From Maricurvus nonylphenolicus (lineage in GTDB: Bacteria > Pseudomonadota > Gammaproteobacteria > Pseudomonadales > Cellvibrionaceae), in contig NZ_AP031498.1 in the NCBI RefSeq assembly GCF_042854845.1, forward strand, positions 1,178,001-1,242,000: a DNA stretch of 64,000 bases, in the 5' to 3' direction. A program made the position numbers and the translations under genes. The notes under the pieces are model-generated. The model searched no databases and was not told the DNA's origin. It saw only the letters and a program-made list of their open reading frames with translations. Below are positions 34,505-43,538 of the stretch, one piece after another. Numbering within the stretch: position 1 is the first letter of the stretch; every line of letters starts with the position of its first letter.

Positions 34505-36028
34505 ATGGCTAGATTCGCGAAGGGTGCATGTATCAGCCTGCTGATCTTGCACTTTGTATTTATTTTTTCTTTAACGTCTTTTGCCTCCGGTTTATCCCTT
34601 GGCCTGTTCTTGTTGGCACTGGGGGTGATACTTGTTAGCCGTTTCGAATTCTCGTCGAGCCTGCCTTATAAAAGCTTGCTGACGGTTTCCTTATTGCTGC
34701 TTGCTAATGTGACATTGGAGTTTTCCAGCGCTCCAACGCCCTCTCGAAACTATGTTGCGCTTGTTGGTGGCAATATTATTACCGGGCAAGAGGGCGCTGA
34801 GGTTATTCACAATGGCACGGTGTTAATCGACCCGGCTGGCAAAATCGTGGAGGTGGCTAAGTCGGACGCTATCAACGTGCCGGCAAACTACGAAGTCATT
34901 GATGCGGCGGGCAAGTTTGTTATGCCTGGGCTGATTAATGCCCACACGCATTTGTTCAAAGATGCCGCAGATCCTGATCTTCCCATGGATGTAACTTCCA
35001 TGGCCGTTCCCGGCTATCGCCATAGCATCAATATGTATATTGCCGACTCCTATTTAGGTAAGCGTTACCTGGCGGCAGTCATGGCAAACAATGCCAAAAA
35101 AGAATTGTTTACCGGCGTAACTACACTACGGGCCATTGGTGAGGTTGGTTTTCTTGATGTGGCGCTGAGAGAAAAGATAGCTGAAGGGAAACTTGTGGGC
35201 CCCAACCTGTTAGTGGCCGGGAAAATATTGGCCATCACCGGTGGCCATGCTGCCGACATTGGCATGGTCATTAATGGTCCAGTAGAAGCTAGGCGAGCGG
35301 TACGTGAGGCATTACGCAATAAAGTCGATTTTATCAAGATTACCAATACAGGTGGTGTAGCAGATTCCCGGCGTTTGGGGGAGGCCGGTGAGCTGCAGAT
35401 GACGCCAGAAGAAGTAACAGCCATTGTTGATGAGGCGCATCGTAAAAATATATTGGTCGCCGCGCATGCTGAAAGTACGCAGGGTGTGAAAGAGGCGTTA
35501 TTGGCTGGCGTCGATAATATCGAGCACGGTGCAATTCTAGACGACGAAATGATTGAGCTATTTCGCAATAATCCCAATGCGTTACGTGGCTATACCTCTT
35601 TGCATCCAACCTTGTCAGTTTTTGCCAAAGGGGTTAATTGGACGGAGGAAGCTAAATCAGTCGCAGCGCTTTCCATTATTGGGCGCAATGCGCTGATGGT
35701 GGGAGAGCAACTTATCAGTGGTTTTAAGCAAGCCGTAGATAATGACGTGTTAGTCGGGGTAGGTACAGATTCAGGTTTTATCAGTCACAAAGCCGTTTGG
35801 AAAGAGCTAAAGTATTTTCAAGAGTTCGCAAATGTATCGGCCGACAAGGCTATACACATGGGTACGTTAGCTACCGCGAAAAGTATCGGCATTGACGCAC
35901 AAACGGGCAGTATTGAAGCAGGCAAGCGAGCGGATCTATTAGTTGTGGATGGGGATCCTCGAAAAGATTTGTCACTGATAAGCAAGCCGTTGGTTATCTC
36001 GGTAAACGGCTATATTCATACCCGTTAA
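34505..36028 (+). CDS. Membrane-anchored amidohydrolase (prolidase-like)
   Basis: A 507-residue metal-dependent amidohydrolase. The first ~75 residues form two hydrophobic helices, so the enzyme is anchored in the membrane. The metal site is visible: His147 and His149 in NAHTHLF, Lys in DFIKITNTGG, His in VAAHAES, His in DNIEHGAI, and Asp in GVGTDSG. It belongs to the branch that includes imidazolonepropionase-like and Xaa-Pro dipeptidase enzymes. It is followed after 22 bp by a small membrane protein and then a proline-type symporter, so Xaa-Pro peptide cleavage linked to proline uptake is plausible but inferred. Confidence 0.83.
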   Translation: MARFAKGACISLLILHFVFIFSLTSFASGLSLGLFLLALGVILVSRFEFSSSLPYKSLLTVSLLLLANVTLEFSSAPTPSRNYVALVGGNIITGQEGAEVIHNGTVLIDPAGKIVEVAKSDAINVPANYEVIDAAGKFVMPGLINAHTHLFKDAADPDLPMDVTSMAVPGYRHSINMYIADSYLGKRYLAAVMANNAKKELFTGVTTLRAIGEVGFLDVALREKIAEGKLVGPNLLVAGKILAITGGHAADIGMVINGPVEARRAVREALRNKVDFIKITNTGGVADSRRLGEAGELQMTPEEVTAIVDEAHRKNILVAAHAESTQGVKEALLAGVDNIEHGAILDDEMIELFRNNPNALRGYTSLHPTLSVFAKGVNWTEEAKSVAALSIIGRNALMVGEQLISGFKQAVDNDVLVGVGTDSGFISHKAVWKELKYFQEFANVSADKAIHMGTLATAKSIGIDAQTGSIEAGKRADLLVVDGDPRKDLSLISKPLVISVNGYIHTR

Positions 36029-36050
36029 GGCTTTGTCCTAGGAGATATGA

Positions 36051-36434
36051 ATGAAAGCCTTTAGGTTTGCTATATGGGGCCAGGCGTTTTGGTTGCTACT
36101 GGCTCTTGGTTACAACCTGATAAGTGGCTGGTGCCTGATACAAGGGCAACAGGCGTTAAGCCCAACAAATCCTGTGCTCGCTTTTTTTGTGGTATCAGCC
36201 GTAGCATGGCCAGTCTTGTGGTTAGGGCTAAACGGCAATGTTCGGCTCTATTTACGTCTAAATTGGTTCTTCATCTGTTTAACGGGAATGGCAGCGTATA
36301 CTCATGCGGGGGCATACTTTAGTGATGATTTTGATCGCTATGCTTCAATGACTGCATGGGGCTTGGCGTTGTTGATTAATTTATTGGGTGTTATTGCAGG
36401 TATACTTGGGTCATGGTTGGGTTTTAGGAGATGA
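36051..36434 (+). CDS. Small four-helix membrane protein, unknown
   Basis: A 127-residue protein made almost wholly of four hydrophobic segments (residues ~8-28, 42-60, 70-87, 100-122), with a C-terminal GFRR. I do not recognise the family. AGGAGATATGA before the ATG is a strong RBS. It overlaps the next gene by four bases (ATGA), so it is translationally coupled to the sodium symporter. It may be an accessory subunit of that transporter, as small DUF4212-type proteins are for other SSS carriers. That is an analogy only. Confidence 0.7.
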   Translation: MKAFRFAIWGQAFWLLLALGYNLISGWCLIQGQQALSPTNPVLAFFVVSAVAWPVLWLGLNGNVRLYLRLNWFFICLTGMAAYTHAGAYFSDDFDRYASMTAWGLALLINLLGVIAGILGSWLGFRR

Positions 36435-37927
36435 AAATGGAAATCGGAACACTTATATCCTTGTCGGGATATTTTCTGCTTATGCTCGGTATCGGTCTTT
36501 ATGCCTTTCGGGCTGCATCAGAAAGTTCTTCCGGTTATTTACTGGGGGGCAGGCAATTAGGCCCTACGGTAACGGCATTATCAGCGGGTGCTTCGGACAT
36601 GAGTGGCTGGATGGTGATGGGTTTGCCCGGTGCCATGTATCTTACAGGCCTGCCTAATGTGTGGATTGCCATAGGATTAATCGTAGGTGCTTACTTTAAT
36701 TATCTGATTGTCGCACCAAGGCTCAGAACCTATACCGAACTGGCCAATGACTCTATTACCTTGCCGATGTTTTTTGAAAGCCGGTTTGAAGATAAAACCC
36801 GGCTGCTAAGAATTGTCAGTTCGATAGTCATTATTATATTTTTTACGGTATACACATCGTCCGGCATCGTTGGTGGTGGGAAACTGTTTGAATCATCATT
36901 TGGCTTGAGCTACGAGCTCGGTTTGTATGTAACCGCCGGGGTGGTAGTGGCTTACACGTTTTTTGGTGGTTTCCTGGCGGTGAGCCTGACGGATTTTGTC
37001 CAGGGTTGCATTATGTTTATTGCCCTGGTGTTAGTACCTGTTGTTATTCTTTTTGATTTCGACAGTTACACAGGAGTTAGAGAGACAATTGAACAGTTAA
37101 GCCCGACACATTTGGATATCTTTGCAGGGACTACCGTGTTGGGAATTATATCGTCTCTGGCGTGGGGATTAGGCTATTTTGGTCAGCCACATATCATCGT
37201 CCGCTTTATGGCCATTCGCACGGTGAAAGATCTTAAAGTCGCTCGCCGCATCGGCATGAGCTGGATGATAGTGGCCTTGGTTGGTGCAATGGCCACCGGC
37301 TTCTTGGGTTATGCCTATACCGAAAAGAATGGTATCGCTGTAGGGGATGCTGAAACTATTTTTATAGTCTTGTCTCAGGTGTTGTTTCACCCGCTGATCG
37401 GTGGGTTCATGCTGGCCGCTATTCTGGCTGCGATTATGAGTACCGTCTCGTCGCAGTTACTGGTAACTTCCAGTTCCCTGACTGAAGATGTTTATAAAAC
37501 CTTTATCAATAAGCAGGCAAGCGACAAACAGTTGGTATTTATGGGGCGAATTTGTGTGGCCTTGGTGGCGTTGGTCGCAATTGGTTTGGCTCATAATAGG
37601 GATAGTTCTATTTTGGATATCGTGGCCAATGCCTGGGCGGGTTTTGGTGCGGCTTTTGGTCCTTTGATCGTATTGGGTATTTACTGGAAAAGAATGACCT
37701 TCGCCGGAGCTTTATCAGGCATGGTGGTGGGGGCGGTGACGGTTCTGATCTGGATCTACGCGCCGATCACCATAGGCGGGCAGCCCCTTGGCCGTATGAT
37801 GTATGAAATTGTTCCGGGTGTACTGTTGAGTACGGTTGTCATTATTGCTGTGAGTTTGTTGGACAAAGAACCTTCACACTCTATGCAATCGATGTTTGAT
37901 TCCATGCTTGGGAAGGTTAGGCAATAA
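36431..37927 (+). CDS. Sodium:solute symporter, PutP-like
   Basis: A 498-residue SSS-family carrier with about 13 membrane segments. Signature parts are LLGGRQLGPTVTALSAGASDMSGW (~30-53), YTSSGIVGGGKLF, GFLAVSLTDFVQG, and a helix with STVSSQLLVTSSSLTEDVY. This is very like the sodium-binding region of Na+/proline symporter PutP. The start overlaps the upstream stop (ATGA). It completes an operon of membrane amidohydrolase, small membrane protein and symporter. Proline or a related amino acid is the likely cargo by family. Confidence 0.88.
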   Translation: MKMEIGTLISLSGYFLLMLGIGLYAFRAASESSSGYLLGGRQLGPTVTALSAGASDMSGWMVMGLPGAMYLTGLPNVWIAIGLIVGAYFNYLIVAPRLRTYTELANDSITLPMFFESRFEDKTRLLRIVSSIVIIIFFTVYTSSGIVGGGKLFESSFGLSYELGLYVTAGVVVAYTFFGGFLAVSLTDFVQGCIMFIALVLVPVVILFDFDSYTGVRETIEQLSPTHLDIFAGTTVLGIISSLAWGLGYFGQPHIIVRFMAIRTVKDLKVARRIGMSWMIVALVGAMATGFLGYAYTEKNGIAVGDAETIFIVLSQVLFHPLIGGFMLAAILAAIMSTVSSQLLVTSSSLTEDVYKTFINKQASDKQLVFMGRICVALVALVAIGLAHNRDSSILDIVANAWAGFGAAFGPLIVLGIYWKRMTFAGALSGMVVGAVTVLIWIYAPITIGGQPLGRMMYEIVPGVLLSTVVIIAVSLLDKEPSHSMQSMFDSMLGKVRQ

Positions 37928-37943
37928 CAATAAGTATTGCAGT

Positions 37944-37991
37944 GCTTACATTAACAGAATGTTGAATGTCAGCTTTTCTGTTAATGTAAGC
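37944..37991. terminator. Long inverted repeat after the symporter
   Basis: A perfect 16-base arm at 37944-37959 (starts GCTTACATTA) pairs with 37976-37991 across a 16-base loop. It lies between the convergent genes 36431(+) and 38152(-) and probably ends one or both transcripts, though no strong T tract follows. The rest of 37928-38151 shows no convincing gene. Confidence 0.55.
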
Positions 37992-38151
37992 CGTTATCTT
38001 GTTTAACATCTTCAATCACCACATTAGTGTGGGTTTGTGTCACACGGGGCAGTTCCTCCAGCTGCCCTACCCCTTTGTTGTTTGTACCTAACTTTGATGA
38101 TTTTGAATTTGGTGTAGATACCTTAGTGTATTTTCTGTATCTGTTCGATGA

Positions 38152-39720
38152 TTATTGCTGGGCATTTTTCTGCGCAGCTTCTGCCCAAGGCTCTCGATCT
38201 TCGCCACCACCAAATGAATCCATATCCAGTAGGGCCCCTAAAACTGATATGCCCCGATTAGGTTGATCTGTCCAGTTGTTAGCAATATGTAGCAGGCTGT
38301 TTACCAACTCAGGATGCAATTGACTGACGTCAGTTTGTTCGTTGGGATCTGTCTCTATGTTATAGAGTCTTGGGTTTTCAAGATCTATAAGTTTCCAGGG
38401 CCACCGGTAAAGAGCGCTCCCGTTAAATGTGGCTACAAAGTAGTCGGGTGTGATTTCTAAAGGTGTTCCGTTAGTTAGCGACTGCCATTGGCTAACACCA
38501 TCGATTTGCTTTGGATTCTGTAGAGGCCGGCCAGTAGCTTCAAGAAGAGTGGGTAGTAAATCACTAATGGTTACAAAGCCATCATATTTTTTAGGAGAGA
38601 GTTTTTCGGGCCACCAGATAAGTGCAGGAACACGAACCCCTCCCTCAAGTAGGCTACCTTTACCGCCGCTCAATGGTAGATTGTCGCTACCGCCATCAAA
38701 AGCATTGGAAGCAAAAAACTCCAAACCTGCAATAGGAATGGGTCGATCAAAAAGAGATACCGACCAGTTTGCCAAGGTGTTCATTATTCCTGGCATACCG
38801 TTTTTGATCAGGCCGCCATTGTCACTGGCGAAGAATAGGATAGTATTCTTGTCCATATTGTTGGCTACTAATGCCTTCATTACTTGCCCTATAGCAATAT
38901 CAAGCTCGGATACCATGGCTGCATGAATACGCCTTTCACTATCTTCGATGTGTTGATATTGGCTAATTGATTCTGCAGGCGCTTCATTGGGTAAGTGTGG
39001 AGCGCCCAAAGCGAGGTAGAGAAACATGGGCTGTTGTTGATCGTGGGTATTAATCATTCTTACCGCTTCATCTGCGAGTAAGTGAGTAGCATAACCTTCT
39101 TCACGTACTGTTTTACCGTTTCGTTGCCAATCGTGACCGCCGCCTTGATTATGGTCCCAATAACCAATGCCTCCTGAAACATATCCATAGAAGTTTTCAA
39201 AACCGCGGTTGTGCGGAAATTGATCGGGAGTATGGTGCCCAAGATGCCATTTACCAATCATTTGACTACTGTATCCTCGTTGGTTGAGGTACTCAGGTAG
39301 TGTTGTTTCTTCTAAAGGCAGTCCAGTCTCCTGATTTTTTCCGATGGGGGTTGTAATTCCAAGCTTCTTAGGGGACTTGCCAGTCATAAGTGAGGCCCGG
39401 GTAGGGCTGCATGTTGGCTGCACATAAAACCGGTCTAATTCGATACCTTCCTTTGCAAGTCGGTCTATAGTTGGCGTTTTGATCTCACTATCATGATAGC
39501 CGACATCGCGCCAGCCCAGATCATCGGCAAGAATAAGAACTATATTAGGTGGTAAGTCTACAGATGCTTGTGCAGATGTTCCCAGGCATATACCTATTAG
39601 GAATAGCGTGGCCTGAGCTATGGCCAAAAAGTAACGCGGGAGATAGTTGCAGTTAGTGGCAGTCCTGGCCTTGCTTAGATTTGCTTGGGTTGAGCTTTGT
39701 AATAATCTGTATCGCATCAT
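38152..39720 (-). CDS. Exported type I sulfatase
   Basis: A 522-residue arylsulfatase-family protein. A signal peptide is present (hydrophobic ALQATLFLIGICLG-like stretch, residues ~33-50, ending SAQAS). The formylglycine site is C-S-P-T-R with Cys104, and metal-binding residues occur in ILADDLGWRDVG and FFASDNGG. A GKWHLGH motif follows. It would remove sulfate from an alcohol or phenol in the periplasm, provided a formylglycine-generating enzyme exists elsewhere. It is divergent from the FAH-family gene across a 17-bp inverted repeat that contains two copies of the regional operator. Desulfation may be the first step on the substrate of Region E. Confidence 0.88.
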   Translation of the reverse strand: MMRYRLLQSSTQANLSKARTATNCNYLPRYFLAIAQATLFLIGICLGTSAQASVDLPPNIVLILADDLGWRDVGYHDSEIKTPTIDRLAKEGIELDRFYVQPTCSPTRASLMTGKSPKKLGITTPIGKNQETGLPLEETTLPEYLNQRGYSSQMIGKWHLGHHTPDQFPHNRGFENFYGYVSGGIGYWDHNQGGGHDWQRNGKTVREEGYATHLLADEAVRMINTHDQQQPMFLYLALGAPHLPNEAPAESISQYQHIEDSERRIHAAMVSELDIAIGQVMKALVANNMDKNTILFFASDNGGLIKNGMPGIMNTLANWSVSLFDRPIPIAGLEFFASNAFDGGSDNLPLSGGKGSLLEGGVRVPALIWWPEKLSPKKYDGFVTISDLLPTLLEATGRPLQNPKQIDGVSQWQSLTNGTPLEITPDYFVATFNGSALYRWPWKLIDLENPRLYNIETDPNEQTDVSQLHPELVNSLLHIANNWTDQPNRGISVLGALLDMDSFGGGEDREPWAEAAQKNAQQ

Positions 39721-39750
39721 GTCACCGGAATCTTGAGTATTCTTAATTTT

Positions 39751-39798
39751 TATCCACTTGACTATAATACGGTGGTTGATGTTATAGTCAAGTGGATA
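39751..39798. promoter_or_regulatory. Divergent promoter with two TetR-type operators in inverted order
   Basis: TATCCACTTGACTATAA (39751-39767) and its exact complement (39782-39798) are separated by 14 bp. Each arm holds one copy of the 14-bp regional palindrome (39751-39764 and 39785-39798). The arms also form the promoters. On the minus strand TTGACT (39786-39791) and TATTAT (39764-39769) are 16 bp apart. On the plus strand TTGACT (39758-39763) and TATAGT (39783-39788) are 19 bp apart. A bound repressor would silence both the sulfatase and the FAH-family gene. Confidence 0.75.
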
Positions 39799-39857
39799 GG
39801 TTTTGCTTCTGTGAAGTGGTACGGCCTGTATTTTTGACGATTTAAGAGGAAAGCATC

Positions 39858-40775
39858 ATGGGCTTCAGGTTGGTGAATGTTGAAGGGCGCGCAGCGTTAG
39901 TGTTAGGTGAATATTACTATGATCTTGAAGAGGCATCGCGAGGCGCTCTAAGTAGTGATCCGATGGATGCCGTGACATCGCCGTTGGAGTTATCAAATAT
40001 CAGTGCTGAATTGAAAGGCAAGCAGCCAACAGGACGCTTGGAGGAGGTAGAGCTTGGCGCCCCAGTTCCACGCCCACGAAACTGTTATGCAATTGGATTA
40101 AATTACCGTAACCATGCCGTTGAAGCCAATATGGATATTCCAGAGGTTCCAATGGTTTTTACTAAGCATACCAACAGTATTACTGGTCCGACTGCCGATA
40201 TTGAAATGCGCAGTGATTATATCGATTACGAAGCTGAGCTGGTTGCTGTTATTGGTCGTGGAGGCAAAGATATAGCAGTAGAGAATGCATGGGATCATGT
40301 TGCTGGGTTATGCGTTGGGCAGGATATATCTGATCGAACGGTGCAGCTAACATCTAAGCCACCGCAGTTTAATTTAGGTAAGTCATTTGACACGTTTGGC
40401 CCTTTGGGACCAGTACTGGTTTCTCCGGAAGAGTTGGATGATCCTGGCAGCTTGCATATTAAGTGTGAGGTTAATGGTGAAGTACGACAGTCAGATAATA
40501 CTAATGATCTTATCTTTGGTATTCCTGAAATAATTGCGTACCTGTCAGAAATTGTAACGCTAAGTCCGGGCGATCTAATCTTTACAGGCACTCCAGGTGG
40601 GGTTGCTGTCGTAAGCGGAAATTTCTTGCGCGATGGTGATGTGATTACTACGTCTATTGAGGGGTTGGGGGTTTTAACAAATCGCTGTGTGCGAGTTAGC
40701 GATCATTCGCGAGCTAAGATTATCCCTGATGTATACTCAGCCATGCTCAATGCAGCTAAAGCTGCAGAAAAATAA
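39858..40775 (+). CDS. Fumarylacetoacetate hydrolase (FAH)-family protein
   Basis: A 305-residue FAH-domain protein. The N-terminal ~70 residues precede the catalytic fold, which starts at NCYAIGLNYRNHAVE. Metal ligands are visible in DYEAELVAVIG (E-x-E) and GQDISDR, with LGKSFDTFGPLGP and a TGTPGGVAV turn near the C-terminus. The family hydrolyses or decarboxylates beta-diketo acids formed after aromatic ring cleavage. With the extradiol dioxygenase at 44492 in the same regulated region, it is a good candidate for processing the ring-fission product. AGAGGAAA precedes the ATG. Confidence 0.87.
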   Translation: MGFRLVNVEGRAALVLGEYYYDLEEASRGALSSDPMDAVTSPLELSNISAELKGKQPTGRLEEVELGAPVPRPRNCYAIGLNYRNHAVEANMDIPEVPMVFTKHTNSITGPTADIEMRSDYIDYEAELVAVIGRGGKDIAVENAWDHVAGLCVGQDISDRTVQLTSKPPQFNLGKSFDTFGPLGPVLVSPEELDDPGSLHIKCEVNGEVRQSDNTNDLIFGIPEIIAYLSEIVTLSPGDLIFTGTPGGVAVVSGNFLRDGDVITTSIEGLGVLTNRCVRVSDHSRAKIIPDVYSAMLNAAKAAEK

Positions 40776-40800
40776 GCCGTTACATCGACTGGTCTATTTA

Positions 40801-40849
40801 CTTTACTCCCTAACCTAAGCGTATTAGTGGCTTGGTTAGGGAGGTAAAG
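40801..40849 (+). terminator. Terminator-like hairpin after the FAH gene
   Basis: CTCCCTAACC (40806-40815) pairs with GGTTAGGGAG (40834-40843), extended by AAGC/GCTT inside and imperfect outer pairs. It follows the FAH stop by about 30 bp. In the 406-bp gap 40776-41181 I see only this hairpin, the operator pair at 41056 and the receptor promoter. Confidence 0.6.
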
Positions 40850-41055
40850 GTCTTTCCGTTCATATTTTGTGTTGTTCATCCATTCGTTTTTCTTATCTTT
40901 TCGTGCCACTTGATTGATAAGTGTATGGCCAGGTGCATCAGGTATTTATTGGTATCGAGCGTCTTAGTACTTCTGGTTATTTATAGTGCAAGCCCTTATC
41001 CCTGATTGGAATTTATTCGTGTTTTATGCCGATTTTGCACCAAAAAAAGTATTGC

Positions 41056-41093
41056 TATCCGGGTGACTAGGATATAGTCTATCCACCTGACTA
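41056..41093 (+). promoter_or_regulatory. Two TetR-type operators in the receptor promoter
   Basis: TATCCGGGTGACTA (41056-41069) and TATCCACCTGACTA (41080-41093), start to start 24 bp. TTGCTA (41052-41057) and TATAGT (41073-41078) are candidate -35 and -10 boxes (15-bp spacing), so the first operator fills the spacer. They lie about 90-125 bp before the TonB receptor start. Confidence 0.72.
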
Positions 41094-41181
41094 GCTTTAT
41101 CAGGCTTGGAGAGCAGTTTCGGCGATGAGGCTTTTCACTTGGTGTCAAACAAAATAATCAAAGAATTGGAGAGATGATTTC

Positions 41182-43404
41182 ATGAGAGTCAGTCATAAAT
41201 ATACGCCGCTAATTTTAGCGGCAGCTGTTAGCCAAGTTGCAAATAGTAATGAGTTTGCTCTGGAAGAAGTTATTGTTACAGCTGAAAAACGAGAGCAAAG
41301 CTTGCAGGAAGTACCTTCATCTGTTTCTGCATTTGGTGGTGATCAGTTAGAAGATGCGGGCGTGCAAAATATTGGGCAGCTGCAAAACAGTGTACCAAGC
41401 TTGTCTATCGGCGGTGCTGGAGACTCACGCCCCTTTATGTTTATCCGTGGTGTGGGAACCCGAAAATTTGATATCGGCACTGATGGCTCAGTTGGTGTTT
41501 TTGTCGATGAAGTCTATAACGCCCGCTTTAGTAGTTCGTTGATGGGCGTGGCCGATATGGAACGTGTCGAAGTTCTTAAAGGTCCACAAGGAACTTTATA
41601 TGGTCGTAATACCATCGGCGGAGCGATAAATCTCCATACTCGTAAGCCTACTGATGACTTCGAAGGCCGCGTTAAAGTTGGTATTGGCAATGATGGTGTT
41701 AGGCGCGTAAGTGGTTTGATTTCAGGCGAGGTGGTTGAGAATCTTGCTGGTCGATTGAGTCTATCTACAGCTGAAGAAGATGGTGTGCATGAAGATACCG
41801 TAACCGGTAAAGATGATTCACAAGAATCTAATGCCGCCAGAATGACACTGGTCGGAACTCCATCTGATCAATTGGAAATGATTTTTACCGCACAGTACAC
41901 CGACTTTGAGCAGGATGCTCGTTTGGGACAGCCTATAGCATCTCCAACCACTGGTGGTATATTTGGAATTGTTCCAACACCTGCTGTTATAGATTCCTTG
42001 GCTTCGGAAACCGCCGATCCTCGTAAAAATGCCTCTGATTATCTTGGTTTCATTGACATGGATAATACCCAGGCATCTTTCAAACTCAACTATGATGCAG
42101 ATCAGTTTACCTTCACTTCAATTACCAGTTATACCGATGAAGAACTGAATGAAGGTTTGGACTTTGAGGGCTCTGAGTTTGATATTATGCGAACCAATGT
42201 GGCTCAGACCTCCGAGCAGGTTAGTCAAGAGTTTCGTTTTACTTCTACTACCGGTGGTTGGTTAACCTTTGACGATAAGGTTAATTGGGTGGCTGGTGTA
42301 TATTACTTTACTGATGATGCCGAGCGTACCGATAATTTTGGTTTTGGCGCCGATGCTGTACCCGGACTAGCTCCAACGACAGCTAGTCGCAACGAAAATA
42401 TTTATACTGTTGAAATCGACACCACTGCTTATGCCGTTTTTGGTCAGGCAACTATAGCTTTGACTGATGATCTTAATCTGACATTAGGCCTTCGTTACAG
42501 TAATGACGAGAAAGATTATTCTTATTCGCTTGATACCAATCAACCTGGTCAGCCAACTGTCTTTGGTCCTGATTCGATCAGTGAAACGCTAGATTTTGAG
42601 TCCACAGATCCTAAGGTAACACTGGATTATCATTTGACAGAAGATGTCATGCTTTATGCGACTTACTCTACTGGATACAAGAGTGGCGGTGTTGCATTCG
42701 CCAATGCTGTAATTCCATTGGTAGAAGGTGGGTTTGATAAAGAAGAGCTGGAGACCACTGAAATCGGTATTAAATCTCGCTTGTTTGATGATCGTCTTCA
42801 GTTAAATGCGTCGGTATATCGTTATGATTATACCGATCAACAGGTTCAATCCACCGCGTCTGTGGATCCAGATGGACCAGGTCCAGCAGCCCCAATTTTA
42901 GTAGGTATTACTGAAAATGCCGGTGAAAGTCAGATGGATGGTGTCGAGATAGAAGTCGTAGCCATGCTGACTGAGAATCTGGCATTAAACGCCTCTTATT
43001 CTTGGCAAGATGCCGAATTTGAAAAGTTTGAAACAGCTGTGTCTGATAATTCAGGCAATAAAATGGAATTTGCGCCAGAAAATGCGTTTACCTTGGGGCT
43101 CGATTATTCTGTGCCTGTTTCGATGGGTGAATTGACGTTACGTGGTGATTACAGCTGGAAAGATGACTTCTACTTTGACGCAAATAACTCTGAAGTCGGC
43201 TATGAAGATGACTTCGCGGTTGTTAATTTAGCTGCGATTTGGCGCGTTGATGAAAGTCTCACATTACGCCTGTTCTGTGATAACTGTGATGATGAGGAAT
43301 ATCGTACACAGGTCAAGGTACTGCCTGAAGCACAAGGTGGTGGTGGTTTGGCCTACTGGGCTAAACCTCGTCGTTTTGGTTTGGAAGTGACTTACGACTT
43401 CTAA
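41182..43404 (+). CDS. TonB-dependent outer-membrane receptor
   Basis: A 740-residue receptor. A signal peptide (MRVSHKYTPLILAAAVSQVANS) is followed by a TonB-box-like EEVIVTAEKRE, the plug with RGVGTRKFDIGTDGSVGVF and VEVLKGPQGTLYGRNTIGG, and a barrel ending in TYDF. It is paralogous to the receptor at 49744: both share the RGVG-RKFD-G-GSVGVFVDE block, which the receptor at 10951 lacks. GGAGAG precedes the ATG. The two operators upstream place it in the TetR regulon. It probably imports the regulon's substrate across the outer membrane. Confidence 0.93.
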   Translation: MRVSHKYTPLILAAAVSQVANSNEFALEEVIVTAEKREQSLQEVPSSVSAFGGDQLEDAGVQNIGQLQNSVPSLSIGGAGDSRPFMFIRGVGTRKFDIGTDGSVGVFVDEVYNARFSSSLMGVADMERVEVLKGPQGTLYGRNTIGGAINLHTRKPTDDFEGRVKVGIGNDGVRRVSGLISGEVVENLAGRLSLSTAEEDGVHEDTVTGKDDSQESNAARMTLVGTPSDQLEMIFTAQYTDFEQDARLGQPIASPTTGGIFGIVPTPAVIDSLASETADPRKNASDYLGFIDMDNTQASFKLNYDADQFTFTSITSYTDEELNEGLDFEGSEFDIMRTNVAQTSEQVSQEFRFTSTTGGWLTFDDKVNWVAGVYYFTDDAERTDNFGFGADAVPGLAPTTASRNENIYTVEIDTTAYAVFGQATIALTDDLNLTLGLRYSNDEKDYSYSLDTNQPGQPTVFGPDSISETLDFESTDPKVTLDYHLTEDVMLYATYSTGYKSGGVAFANAVIPLVEGGFDKEELETTEIGIKSRLFDDRLQLNASVYRYDYTDQQVQSTASVDPDGPGPAAPILVGITENAGESQMDGVEIEVVAMLTENLALNASYSWQDAEFEKFETAVSDNSGNKMEFAPENAFTLGLDYSVPVSMGELTLRGDYSWKDDFYFDANNSEVGYEDDFAVVNLAAIWRVDESLTLRLFCDNCDDEEYRTQVKVLPEAQGGGGLAYWAKPRRFGLEVTYDF

Positions 43405-43412
43405 GCTGAGTT

Positions 43413-43445
43413 AAAGTCGCATTGACTGTCTGTTGATGCGGCTTT
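43413..43445 (+). terminator. Terminator-like hairpin after the receptor
   Basis: AAAGTCGCAT (43413-43422) pairs with ATGCGGCTTT (43436-43445) with one G-T wobble and a 13-base loop. It lies just after the receptor stop. There is no strong T run, so read-through into the GST gene is possible. Confidence 0.5.
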
Positions 43446-43538
43446 AGTCCCTTCCCTATGATGAAAAATTTGAAGTGTCGGTCGTGATATGTCATTGGCC
43501 TGCGAAAGTATTATTGATGTTGGAGATTTGATTAGATC

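Noticed and set aside
38027..38266. A 79-codon plus-strand frame between the symporter and the sulfatase
   Set aside because: Half of it overlaps the sulfatase C-terminus in antisense, it has no RBS, and the translation is low-complexity.
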